From positions 57,828-121,827 of the forward strand of contig CAJTPF010000001.1 in the NCBI GenBank assembly GCA_910578175.1: a stretch of 64,000 nt of DNA, written 5' to 3'. This document shows, one piece after another, positions 17,361 to 26,500 of the stretch. The position numbers and the translations under genes were made by a program. The notes beneath the pieces were generated by a model. That model was not told the DNA's origin. It saw only the letters and a program-made list of their open reading frames with translations, and ran no database searches. Position 1 is the first letter of the stretch; every line of letters begins with the position of its first letter. The DNA is from an uncultured Lachnospiraceae bacterium. Its GTDB lineage: Bacteria; Bacillota; Clostridia; Lachnospirales; Lachnospiraceae.

Positions 17361-17533
17361 GTTCACCTTATTTCCTTTAAAATTGTACAAATGTCATAAA
17401 AATATCTATGATTCTTTGTTATTTTAGCATAGAACGTATGAAATAACAAGGAATGGAAATCTAAATATTTTGTAAATTTGAATAATTTATGTTAACTTTA
17501 TGAATTTATTTTTAAATAATTGTCAAAATTAAC

Positions 17534-17562
17534 TTGAAAGTATGATGAAAATATAATATAAT
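17534..17562 (+). promoter_or_regulatory. Sigma-A promoter of the first surface protein
   Basis: TTGAAA (17534-17539), 17-bp spacer, perfect TATAAT (17557-17562), with a 5' leader of about 55 nt. The region 17361-17533 is AT-rich and holds no other gene. Confidence 0.8.
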
Positions 17563-17624
17563 GCATACATTGACACTTGCGTCAAAAAACATATAAACTC
17601 AAACAAATAGAAAGGAATGGAACA

Positions 17625-18977
17625 ATGAAAAAATCTTTTAAGAAGATTGCTGCAACCATGTTAGCAGCAACAATGACCATGGGTCTTGCAGTTTCTGCAT
17701 TTGGTGCAGAAATTGATCCTGCCACGATTCCTGCTGGTGAGACAATTTATACAATAACCGGAAATATGACTGACCCGGCATGGGCTTTAAATGATGATGC
17801 CAATGCATTTCAGGAGACAGAATTTGATGGAGTAGTGTCGTTTGACCTTACGATGCCTGCATGGGATGAAGAAAACTCATGGATGAGCCGTTTTTCTATC
17901 GGCGCGTTTAATTCTGAGACATTAGTAGCAGGATGGAACAGAATCCTTTTAGGCGTACCGTCGATTCCTGTTGGTGATCTCGGAGCGAGTCTGATTGGTG
18001 ATGTAACAAATCTTTCACAGATCCGTATCGCACCGGAAACGGAGACAAACGTAACCGTTTACTTTGATACTAAAACATATGGCTTAGTAGTAAAGGACGA
18101 AGAAGGAAACCTTGTTGATTACTCTATTGGCTGGTGTACAGCTGATGATAACGAAACATACTACACACCGGAAGAGTTTGCTGAACTGGATTTTAACGAG
18201 TGGGTAAATGGAATCAATGCGGACAGAAAAGCAAGCCTTGAGGCATTAAATGTAACTTCTTTCCCGAATTTCGTTCAGTTAAGAGACAACCTGGTTAAAA
18301 AGTTAAATGGCGAAGAAGTTTCTGACGAGACATGTGCATCTTATTCCGTAGTAGGCGCTACAGAGCTTGGTATTGAGTGGACGCCGGAAGCAGAAAGCTG
18401 CTTCGTTAAGGATAACGGAGACGGTACATACTCTAAGAAGCTGGTTGCTACAGCTGACGGAGATTTCGAGTTTAAGATTCTGGAAGACGGACCAAACTTT
18501 GCATGGGGAATGCAGATGCAGTTAGGTACCGGCGTATTCCAGGATAACGCTTCCCAGTTTAAATTACCGGAAACCGTGGCTGGCGATGAATTCGTTGTAA
18601 CATTCAATCCTTCAAACGGTGATGTGAACATCACAAAGAACGGTGAAGATTTTGAATATCTTGTACGTTGGGATACAGGCAGAGAAGATGAAGAGTACGG
18701 AGAATTCTTTACAAAGGATGAAGCTCTGGCTAAGTATGTTCCACAGGTAGAAGAAACAACAACTGCAGAAGAAGATACAACAGCAGCAGAAGAAGATACA
18801 ACAACGGCAGCAGAAGAAGATACAACGACGGTAGCAGCTACAACAGCAGCGCCGGAAACAACTACAGCTAAAAACCAGTCAACACAGACAGGCGACGCAG
18901 CTCCGATCGCTGTACTGGTTTCATTACTGGGTGCAGTAGCAGTTGTAGCATTTGTTGCAAAGAAAAAAGAGGCTTAA
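17625..18977 (+). CDS. Secreted surface protein with two starch-binding-like modules and TGD-TM-KKK tail
   Basis: 450 residues. Signal peptide (residues 1-28, KKSFKKIAATMLAATMTMG, cleavage likely after SAFGA). Two related beta-rich modules follow: residues about 35-190 and about 235-350. The second has DGTYSKKLVATADGDFEFKI, FAWGMQMQ and DNASQFKLPE, a pattern like the X25/SusE-type modules of starch-active enzymes. Then comes a Thr/Glu-rich linker with repeated EEDTT, and a tail TQTGDAAP, a hydrophobic helix and KKKEA. The tail looks like a sortase-type signal with a TGD core. The start at 17625 has AAAGGA upstream; the frame is open from 17577. It is a single-gene transcript with its own promoter and terminator. 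Binding to starch-like glucans is an inference. Confidence 0.8.
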   Translation: MKKSFKKIAATMLAATMTMGLAVSAFGAEIDPATIPAGETIYTITGNMTDPAWALNDDANAFQETEFDGVVSFDLTMPAWDEENSWMSRFSIGAFNSETLVAGWNRILLGVPSIPVGDLGASLIGDVTNLSQIRIAPETETNVTVYFDTKTYGLVVKDEEGNLVDYSIGWCTADDNETYYTPEEFAELDFNEWVNGINADRKASLEALNVTSFPNFVQLRDNLVKKLNGEEVSDETCASYSVVGATELGIEWTPEAESCFVKDNGDGTYSKKLVATADGDFEFKILEDGPNFAWGMQMQLGTGVFQDNASQFKLPETVAGDEFVVTFNPSNGDVNITKNGEDFEYLVRWDTGREDEEYGEFFTKDEALAKYVPQVEETTTAEEDTTAAEEDTTTAAEEDTTTVAATTAAPETTTAKNQSTQTGDAAPIAVLVSLLGAVAVVAFVAKKKEA

Positions 18978-19007
18978 TTAATTAAAAATATTTTTAAAAT
19001 TAAGTAT

Positions 19008-19040
19008 AAAGAGGAAACATATATATGTTTCCTCTTTTTT
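19008..19040 (+). terminator. Terminator of the first surface protein
   Basis: AAAGAGGAAACAT and its complement form a perfect 13-bp stem around a 4-nt loop, followed directly by T residues. Confidence 0.9.
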
Positions 19041-19147
19041 ATATATTTGTTATCGTAAAGTAAAAGTATTTATGGCAAAATTATACAGAAAATAAAATTG
19101 TAAATCATTAAAATTCATAAAACCAACGAAATATGAATAAAAAAATA

Positions 19148-19176
19148 TTGCAATTCATTACAGGTTGAGTTATAAT
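19148..19176 (+). promoter_or_regulatory. Sigma-A promoter of the second surface protein
   Basis: TTGCAA (19148-19153), 17-bp spacer, perfect TATAAT (19171-19176). The same -35, spacing and -10 recur at the third gene. Confidence 0.8.
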
Positions 19177-19231
19177 ACATTCAGAGTTGTTACCAGAGTA
19201 ACACCAAGAATGAAAGGAGAAATTTTCTATT

Positions 19232-20032
19232 ATGAGAAAAATCATTAAGAAAATTGTAGCAGTTGCTACAACATTATCCATGACAGCAGCTATGGGAATT
19301 ATGGCTTTTGCAGCTGATTCTTACACATTTGTTGGTAATCCGCATCTTTTCGGAATTGACGCAGATGAAGATCCGGACGGCAATAAAGGATGGGTTACGA
19401 CTGCACAGGATCAGAAATTTACAGAGGCAGGAGACGGCTACTATACAGCAAAGTTCACATGTGCTTCAGCAGGTGAATATGAGTATAAAGTAGTTGGCGA
19501 CGGAGATATCTTTGCATGGTCATATCAGTTATGCTTCGGTAATCCGGATTCTGCCTGGGCTGATAATCAGACACAGTTTAAGGGTAAATTTGAAGCCGGC
19601 GAATATACTGCAGTACTGAATCCTTCACAGGGTATGCTGGTATGTGTACAGAACGGTAAAGTAGTTGATTTCACGATCAGATATAAATCAAGAGACGAGG
19701 ATTCTCCTAACTTTGTAGAGCCTTCTGTAGCAGCTGTTAAGGCTGACGGATATGATCCACAGGATTTTGATGCAAACTTTGAAGCTATTAAGGCAAAAGC
19801 GCTTGAATTAGCAGGTGGTACAACAGCAGAACCTGAAACCACAACAGCAGCTCCGGCAGAAACTACTACAGCAGCTGGAAGCACACAGCCTACTACAGCA
19901 GCTGGAAGCACACAGCCTACTACAGCAGCAAAACCTGTTCAGACAGGAGATGTTGCACCTGTAGCAGTTATCGGTACATTATTGGCAGCAGTAGCAGTTG
20001 TTGCGATCGCAGCTAAGAAGAAAGAAGCTTAA
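19232..20032 (+). CDS. Secreted surface protein with one starch-binding-like module and TGD-TM-KKK tail
   Basis: 266 residues. Signal peptide 1-28 (MGIMAFAAD). One module at about 29-150 with GYYTAKFTCASAGEYEYKVV, IFAWSYQLCFGNPD and DNQTQFKGKFEAGEYTAVLN, homologous to module 2 of the preceding gene. A Thr/Pro-rich linker contains a tandem duplication (27-bp unit). The tail is VQTGDVAPVAVIGTLL plus AAKKKEA. AAAGGAG lies upstream of the ATG. Like its neighbours it is a single-gene unit with strong signals and AT-rich leader, which suggests high expression. It probably sits on the cell surface; the ligand is inferred to be an alpha-glucan. Confidence 0.8.
   Translation: MRKIIKKIVAVATTLSMTAAMGIMAFAADSYTFVGNPHLFGIDADEDPDGNKGWVTTAQDQKFTEAGDGYYTAKFTCASAGEYEYKVVGDGDIFAWSYQLCFGNPDSAWADNQTQFKGKFEAGEYTAVLNPSQGMLVCVQNGKVVDFTIRYKSRDEDSPNFVEPSVAAVKADGYDPQDFDANFEAIKAKALELAGGTTAEPETTTAAPAETTTAAGSTQPTTAAGSTQPTTAAKPVQTGDVAPVAVIGTLLAAVAVVAIAAKKKEA
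19868..19921 (+). repeat. Perfect 27-bp tandem duplication in the Thr-rich linker
   Basis: Two identical adjacent 27-bp units (19868-19894, 19895-19921) each encode TAAGSTQPT. In-frame copy number can change by slippage without breaking the gene, altering linker length. Confidence 0.9.
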
Positions 20033-20052
20033 TCATCAGTTAAGCACACATA

Positions 20053-20084
20053 AAATTGCCATACATTTGTATGGCAATTTTTTT
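20053..20084 (+). terminator. Terminator of the second surface protein
   Basis: AAATTGCCATAC and the matching arm GTATGGCAATTT form a 12-bp stem with a short loop, followed by four or more further T. Confidence 0.9.
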
Positions 20085-20141
20085 GCATCATAAACTGTTA
20101 AATCTTAGTTAAAAAAAAGGTCAAAAAATATTTTTAAAGTA

Positions 20142-20170
20142 TTGCAATCTTTATATAGATGTTATATAAT
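20142..20170 (+). promoter_or_regulatory. Sigma-A promoter of the third surface protein
   Basis: TTGCAA (20142-20147), 17-bp spacer, perfect TATAAT (20165-20170). Confidence 0.8.
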
Positions 20171-20224
20171 TGCAGTAGTTGGCAGGGGATTACTCTGTAC
20201 AAAATATAAAAGGAGAAGAGCAAT

Positions 20225-21022
20225 ATGAAAACTATGAAAAAAGTAGTTGCTGTACTTATGGTTGCAGTAATGACAATGGCAATGTCTGTATTAGCATTTG
20301 CAGACGAAGAAATTACATTCCACTTTAAGAATGTACAGAACTGGGAAACTGTTGGCGGATGGATTTATGAAGGAATAGCTTTTACTACCAATGTAACTCC
20401 GCCGGACAAATGTGCAGTTGTTAACGGTGAAAAGCAGTTATGGCCGGGTGCAAAGTGTGAAGACGAAGGTAACGGCTGGGTTAAGATTACAGCTACATTC
20501 TCTTCCAGAGATGCAGGCGCTGCAGTTATTTTCAATAACTGGGTAGCAGATAACACGATCAACGATACTACAACACAGGAAGACCTTGACAAGCTGGCAG
20601 CTTCAGGCGTTTTATGTGATTCATCAGCAAAAGCACAGTCACCGAACGTTATGATTGGTGTTAAGAAAGATGGTTGGGTTGGATTTGATGCTAACGAGTA
20701 CTGGATTTCATGGGACGGTTCTTCAACAGGCATGATGGGAGCTGAAGGAAGCGGATTATCCAAAGAAGCTCCGGCTGATTATGTAGTAGGTGGCGGAGAA
20801 GCTCCGACTGAAGCACCTACAGAAGCTCCGACACAGGCACCGTCAGAGGATCAGACACAGGCACCTGCTGGAGATCAGACAGAAGCTCCGACACAGGCAC
20901 CTACAACAGCTCCTGCAGAGAAGGCACCTACAACAGGTGATTCAGTTGCAATGACAGTTGTTATATTTGGTCTTGTAGCAGCAGTAGCATTTGTTGTATC
21001 TAAGAAGAAAGCTAACGCATAA
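20225..21022 (+). CDS. Secreted surface protein with CBM26-like module and TGD-TM-KKK tail
   Basis: 265 residues. Signal peptide 1-26 (VLAFADE). A module at about 27-180 with ITFHFKNVQNWETVGGWIYE, LWPGAKCEDEGNGWVKIT, AAVIFNNW and a final aromatic WISWDG is close in pattern to CBM25/CBM26 starch-binding modules (aromatic start, WPG-x-K, viFNN). Then a linker of repeated EAPT/QAP, and the tail APTTGDSVAMTVVIFGL with a KKKANA end. AAAGGAG lies upstream. It differs in module type from the two genes before it but shares the whole export and anchoring design. The CBM call rests on remembered family pattern. Confidence 0.78.
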   Translation: MKTMKKVVAVLMVAVMTMAMSVLAFADEEITFHFKNVQNWETVGGWIYEGIAFTTNVTPPDKCAVVNGEKQLWPGAKCEDEGNGWVKITATFSSRDAGAAVIFNNWVADNTINDTTTQEDLDKLAASGVLCDSSAKAQSPNVMIGVKKDGWVGFDANEYWISWDGSSTGMMGAEGSGLSKEAPADYVVGGGEAPTEAPTEAPTQAPSEDQTQAPAGDQTEAPTQAPTTAPAEKAPTTGDSVAMTVVIFGLVAAVAFVVSKKKANA

Positions 21023-21057
21023 TTTTTAGACAGCAGATACATATAGAAATTACAAAA

Positions 21058-21087
21058 AGAGAAGTCCATAGGGCTTCTCTTTTTTTG
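21058..21087 (+). terminator. Terminator of the third surface protein
   Basis: AGAGAAGTCC pairs with GGGCTTCTCT (one G-T pair) over a 3-nt loop, followed by seven T. Confidence 0.88.
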
Positions 21088-21154
21088 TGCCATGATGATT
21101 CTGTCAATTGATTAATAGCTGAAAGTGTGTTAAAATGTTGAATATGAAAGGAAT

Positions 21155-22060
21155 GTGAAAAGTTTGAAAGATTTGTTATTTATTTATAATCCGTTTTCCG
21201 GAAAAGGAATGATAAAAGAATATTTATCTGATATCATAGATTTATTTGTGAAAGCCGGTTTTCAGGTTGGGATTTATCCGACCCAGGGCAAACTGGATGC
21301 AAAAGAACATGTGATACACTGTTCATCTCATTATGATATGATCGTCTGCAGCGGCGGTGACGGAACGCTGAACGAAGTGATCAGCGGAATCATGGAATTA
21401 AGAGAACGGCCGGTATTGGGATATATTCCGGCTGGTTCCACAAACGATTTTGCCACAAGTATCCGTTTGCCCAAGGATATGAAAGAGGCTGCCGGGGTTG
21501 CAGTAAAAGGAATGCCGGTTGCCGTGGATATTGGACGGTTTAATAAGAAGAATTTCGTTTATATTGCAGCATTTGGTGCATTTACAGATGTTTCATATAT
21601 GACGCCGCAGGAAATGAAAAATATCATTGGTCATCCAGCATATATTATAGAGGCGGTAATGAAACTTACCTCGTTGAGAACCTATCATATGAAAGTGAAA
21701 TATGAGAACGGTGAACTGGAGGGAGATTTCCTGTACGGAATGGTATCGAATTCGGTTTCTGTCGGGGGATTTAAAGGAATTACAGGTAAAAATATAGTGT
21801 TGGATGACGGAATGTTTGAAGTTACACTGGTAAAGCAGCCAAAGAATCCGTTGGATCTGCAGATCATACTTGGTTGCCTGTTAGGGCTGGATATGAGATC
21901 TGAAAGTATAATTTCCTTTAAATCGTCCAAAATAATTTTCATGGCGGATGAAAAAGTACCATGGGTATTGGACGGGGAGTACGGCGGTGCTCCAAAGAAT
22001 GTAAAAATTGAAAATTTAAATAAAGCTATTAGAATAATGTCCGGTATTTCGAAAAAATAG
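21155..22060 (+). CDS. Diacylglycerol/lipid kinase family protein (YegS/DgkB-like)
   Basis: 301 residues from a GTG with GAAAGG upstream. An N-terminal YNPFSGKG and the nucleotide-binding motif CSGGDGTLNEVISGI near residue 67 define the DAGK catalytic domain; PAGSTNDFATS follows. It would phosphorylate diacylglycerol or a related lipid at the inner membrane face, recycling lipid from wall-polymer synthesis. It has its own terminator at 22164-22192. Confidence 0.9.
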   Translation: MKSLKDLLFIYNPFSGKGMIKEYLSDIIDLFVKAGFQVGIYPTQGKLDAKEHVIHCSSHYDMIVCSGGDGTLNEVISGIMELRERPVLGYIPAGSTNDFATSIRLPKDMKEAAGVAVKGMPVAVDIGRFNKKNFVYIAAFGAFTDVSYMTPQEMKNIIGHPAYIIEAVMKLTSLRTYHMKVKYENGELEGDFLYGMVSNSVSVGGFKGITGKNIVLDDGMFEVTLVKQPKNPLDLQIILGCLLGLDMRSESIISFKSSKIIFMADEKVPWVLDGEYGGAPKNVKIENLNKAIRIMSGISKK

Positions 22061-22163
22061 ATGTTTCAGATTATGTTGAAAAATGCAAGATGTAATATTT
22101 TATAAACTTGTCGACTTTTTTTGACGAAATATTATATTTTTTCACAAAATTTAAAAATATTCG

Positions 22164-22192
22164 AATAGCTGGTTTACACCAGCTATTTTTTT
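22164..22192 (+). terminator. Terminator of the lipid kinase gene
   Basis: AATAGCTGGT (22164-22173) and ACCAGCTATT (22178-22187) form a 10-bp stem with a 4-nt loop; a T tract follows. The stem overlaps the -35 of the rpoD promoter. Confidence 0.88.
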
Positions 22193-22201
22193 GTGTATAA
22201 T
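22173..22201 (+). promoter_or_regulatory. rpoD promoter overlapping the upstream terminator
   Basis: TTTACA (22173-22178), exact 17-bp spacer, perfect TATAAT (22196-22201). The -35 sits in the loop of the terminator hairpin and the spacer contains its 3' arm and T tract. Confidence 0.7.
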
Positions 22202-22253
22202 GTTGCACCGTACAAGGGATAATGTAATTAGACGACAGAAAGGACCGATATTA

Positions 22254-23405
22254 GTGGTTGAGGAAGAATTCTTAGGCAATTTGTTCAGATTAGTAGAAAA
22301 TGGTAAGAGTAAAAATAACGCAATTGAGTTTTCGGAAATTGATAGTTTTTGTAAAGAGGCAAAGCTGACCGGAGATCAGATGGATCTCGTCTATCAATAT
22401 CTGGAAGATAATAAAATTGATGTGATTCAGACAAGTGAAGAACCGGAACTGGTATTTATGAATGATACGGATCTGCTGGTTGATGACTCTTTATTATTGG
22501 AGCCGACAGATGATGAACTGGAAGAAGAGGAAGAAAATATTGATTTGGATGCCATAGATTTATTGGATGGCGTAGGAACGGAAGATCCGGTCCGAATGTA
22601 TTTAAAAGAAATCGGTACGGTTCCTCTTCTTACTGCAGAGGAAGAACTGCGTCTTGCAAAGAAGAAAGCCGAGGGAGACCAAAAGGCAAAGGACCGTCTG
22701 ATCGAGGCGAATCTGCGTCTTGTTGTCAGTATAGCCAAGAGATATACCGGCAGAGGAATGAGTTTTTTAGATTTGGTGCAGGAGGGAAATCTGGGACTGA
22801 TCAAAGGTGTGGAAAAATTTAATTATGACAAGGGATTCAAACTGAGTACATATGCTACTTGGTGGATTCGACAGTCGGTTACAAGAGCTCTTGCAGACCA
22901 GGCAAGAACGATTCGTGTGCCGGTCCATATGGTAGAAACCATTAACAGAATGTCTAAGATGCAGAGAAAATTAACACTGGAACTGGGATATGAACCTTCT
23001 CCGGCAGAACTGGCGGCAGCGCTGGATATGACGGAAAGCAAGGTTCTTGAAATCATGCAGATCGCAAGAGAACCGGCTTCTCTGGAGACGCCGATCGGTG
23101 AAGAAGATGATTCCAATCTTGGAGATTTTGTTGCGGATAATAATACCGTGACGCCGGAAGCCAATGTGGAAGCTGTGATGCTCAGAGAGCATATTGACTT
23201 GCTGTTGCAGGATTTAAAAGACAGAGAACGTCAGGTTATAGTCCTGCGTTTTGGTCTGGAGGACGGTCATCCCAGAACGCTGGAAGAAGTGGGAAGGGAA
23301 TTTAATGTAACCAGAGAAAGGATCCGGCAGATCGAGGCGAAAGCATTGCGGAAATTAAGAAATCCGGTTCGAAGTAAGAAGATCAAGGACTTTTTGTCAA
23401 ATTAA
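22254..23405 (+). CDS. rpoD: Primary RNA polymerase sigma factor
   Basis: 383 residues. Region 1.2 (DPVRMYLKEIGTVPLLTAEEE), region 2 (NLRLVVSIAKRYTGRGMSFL, then YATWWIRQSVTRALADQART), region 3, and region 4.2 (RTLEEVGREFNVTRERIRQI, then EAKALRKLR) are all intact. The GTG at 22254 has AAAGGA 9 nt upstream and gives the usual start VEEEF; the open frame reaches back to 22191 but lies inside the promoter and leader. In many Firmicutes rpoD follows dnaG; here a lipid kinase gene with terminator precedes it and rpoD is expressed alone. Confidence 0.96.
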   Translation: MVEEEFLGNLFRLVENGKSKNNAIEFSEIDSFCKEAKLTGDQMDLVYQYLEDNKIDVIQTSEEPELVFMNDTDLLVDDSLLLEPTDDELEEEEENIDLDAIDLLDGVGTEDPVRMYLKEIGTVPLLTAEEELRLAKKKAEGDQKAKDRLIEANLRLVVSIAKRYTGRGMSFLDLVQEGNLGLIKGVEKFNYDKGFKLSTYATWWIRQSVTRALADQARTIRVPVHMVETINRMSKMQRKLTLELGYEPSPAELAAALDMTESKVLEIMQIAREPASLETPIGEEDDSNLGDFVADNNTVTPEANVEAVMLREHIDLLLQDLKDRERQVIVLRFGLEDGHPRTLEEVGREFNVTRERIRQIEAKALRKLRNPVRSKKIKDFLSN

Positions 23406-23413
23406 GTATAGTT

Positions 23414-23444
23414 AAAGTCACCCATCTAACCGGGTGGCTTTTTA
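23414..23444 (+). terminator. rpoD terminator
   Basis: AAAGTCACCC pairs with GGGTGGCTTT over a short loop and runs into T residues. Confidence 0.88.
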
Positions 23445-23454
23445 AAATTTATTA

Positions 23455-23483
23455 TTTACAATTCTAAAAAGTTGTAGTATATT
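23455..23483 (+). promoter_or_regulatory. Promoter of gltBD
   Basis: TTTACA (23455-23460), 17-bp spacer, TATATT (23478-23483). Confidence 0.65.
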
Positions 23484-23550
23484 ATCCTACAGAAGATTAA
23501 GGCTCATACAAATGAACTTAACCAAAAAATTGAATAAGGAAGGGATGCAC

Positions 23551-26500
23551 ATGAACCAGAACGATTTATTTGTTCGTGCTGCTGAACAGGGAATGTATAG
23601 CCCAGGATTTGAGCACGATAACTGCGGTATAGGTGCTGTCGTCAACATCAAAGGAAAAAGGACACACGAAACCGTTGAGAATGCATTAAAAATAGTTGAA
23701 AACCTGGAACACAGAGCAGGCAAAGATGCCGAGGGAAAGACCGGAGACGGTGTAGGAATCTTATTACAGATTTCACACAAGTTCTTTAAGAAAGCGGTCA
23801 GGTCCCTCGGTATTTTTTTGGGTTCGGAGAGGGAATACGGAATTGGTATGTTCTTCTTCCCGCAGGATGAACTGAAGCGCAATCAGGCAAAAAAGATGTT
23901 TGAGATCATAGTGGAAAAAGAAGGTCTGGAATTTTTAGGCTGGAGAGAAGTGCCTACGGTTCCCGAGGTTCTGGGAGCCAAAGCGGTGGAATGTATGCCC
24001 TGTATCATGCAGGGATTTGTTAAGAAACCGGAGGATGTGAAAAAAGGTCTGGATTTTGACAGAAAACTATATGTGGCAAGACGGGTATTTGAACAGAGCA
24101 ATGATAATACATATGTAGTATCATTGTCCAGCCGTACCATTGTATACAAAGGTATGTTTCTGGTAGGACAGCTCCGTCTGTTCTTCCGGGATTTACAGGA
24201 TACCGATTATGAATCAGCCATTGCCATGGTACATTCCAGATTCAGTACCAATACCAATCCAAGCTGGCAGCGCGCCCATCCCAACCGGTTAATGGTCCAC
24301 AACGGTGAGATCAACACGATTCGCGGCAATGCAGACAATATGCTGGCCAGGGAAGAAACCATGGCTTCTGAATATCTGAAAGGTGAAATGCACAAAGTCA
24401 TGCCGGTAGTAAACCAGGAAGGTTCCGACTCGGCAATGCTGGACAATACACTGGAATTTCTGGTCATGAGCGGAATGGAACTGCCTCTGGCAGTTATGAT
24501 CACCATTCCGGAACCGTGGGATAACAATTATACCATCAGTCAGGCCAGAAGAGATTTTTACCAGTATTACGCCACCATGATGGAGCCGTGGGACGGTCCG
24601 GCATCCATTCTGTTTTCAGACGGTGATATCATGGGTGCGGTTCTGGACAGAAACGGGCTTCGTCCGTCCCGGTATTATATTACGGAGGATGATACGCTGG
24701 TATTATCTTCGGAAGTAGGTGTCCTGGATATGGAACCTTCCAGAATTACAGCCAAGGAGCGGCTTCGTCCGGGAAAAATGCTTTTGGTAGATATGGTAAA
24801 AGGCAGACTGATCGATGATGATGAATTAAAAGAGAGATACGCTTCAAGACAGCCGTATGGGGAATGGCTGGACAGTAATCTGGTGAAACTGAAGGACTTA
24901 AAGATACCGAATAAAAAGGTTGAAGAATATTCAGCAGAAGACAGAAAACGTCTGCAGAAAGCCTTTGGTTATACTTTCGAGGAACTGAAAACGTCCATAC
25001 TTCCAATGGCAAAAAACGGTTCGGAACCTATCTCAGCCATGGGAAGCGATAAACCCATACCGGTTCTTTCCAATGAACCGCAGCCGTTATTTAATTATTT
25101 TAAGCAATTATTCGCCCAGGTAACCAATCCGCCCATCGATGCCATCCGGGAGGAGATTGTGACATCTACAACGGTATACATCGGGGAAGACGGAAACATC
25201 CTGGAAGAAAAACCCGAAAACTGTCAGGTATTAAAGGTTTCCAATCCGATTCTGACCAGTACGGATATGCTGAAGATTAAAAATATGAACGTACCGGGAT
25301 TCCGGGTGGAAGTCATACCGATCCTGTATTATAAAAATACGTCTCTGGAAAAAGCCATTGAACATCTCTTTGTAGAGGCAGACAGAGCCCACAGGGACGG
25401 CGCCAGTATTCTGATCTTATCCGACCGGGGCGTGGATGAGAATCATGTGGCGATCCCTTCCCTGCTGGCTGTTTCGGCTTTGCATCAGCATTTGGTCGTT
25501 ACAAAGAAAAGAACCAGTCTGGCTATCATTCTGGAAAGCGGGGAGCCGAGAGAAGTTCATCACTTTGCAACGCTGCTGGGTTACGGTGCATGTGCGATCA
25601 ATCCTTATCTGGCCCAGGAATCCATCAAACAGTTGATCGATCTGGATATGTTAGACAAAGATTTCTATGCGGCAGTAAATGACTATAATGATGCGATTCT
25701 TCACGGAATCGTTAAGATTGCTTCCAAAATGGGGATTTCGACAATACAGTCCTATCAGGGGTCCCAGATTTTTGAAGCCTTGGGGATCAGTGAGGAAGTG
25801 ATCCGCAAGTATTTTACAAATACGGTCAGCAGGATTGGCGGAATTACATTAAAGGATATAGAACGCAGTGTGGATCTCCTGCATTCCAAAGCCTTTGACC
25901 CGTTGGGACTGGGTGTGGATCTGACTTTAGACAGCAACGGCAGTCATAAATTCAGAAGCGGAAAAGAAGAACATCTGTATAACCCTCAGACCATACACCT
26001 ACTGCAGCAATCCACATGGACCGGAAATTATGATTTGTTTAAGCAGTATACCCGTCATATCGATGAAGAAATGAATGCGGTTCATATTCGCGGGCTTATT
26101 GATTTTAAATATCCGGACCGGGGAATCCCGCTGGAAGAAGTGGAAAGCGTAGACAGTATCGTCAGACGGTTTAAGACCGGCGCCATGTCTTATGGCTCCA
26201 TTTCCCAGGAGGCCCATGAAACAATGGCGATCGCCATGAACATGATCCATGGAAAATCCAACAGCGGAGAAGGCGGCGAAAGCCTGGAGCGTCTGGAACC
26301 CGGCAGGGACGGATGGAACCGCTGTTCTGCCATAAAGCAGGTTGCATCCGGCAGATTCGGCGTTACCTCCAGATATCTGGTGAGTGCGAAAGAGATACAG
26401 ATAAAGATGGCCCAGGGGGCAAAACCGGGAGAGGGCGGTCACCTTCCGGGACAGAAGGTGTATCCGTGGATCGCTAAAACCAGGCATTCCACACCAGGTG

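Noticed and set aside
17625..21022. CRISPR-like or minisatellite array in the surface-protein linkers
   Set aside because: The repeats are short coding repeats for Thr-rich linkers, without spacers or array structure.
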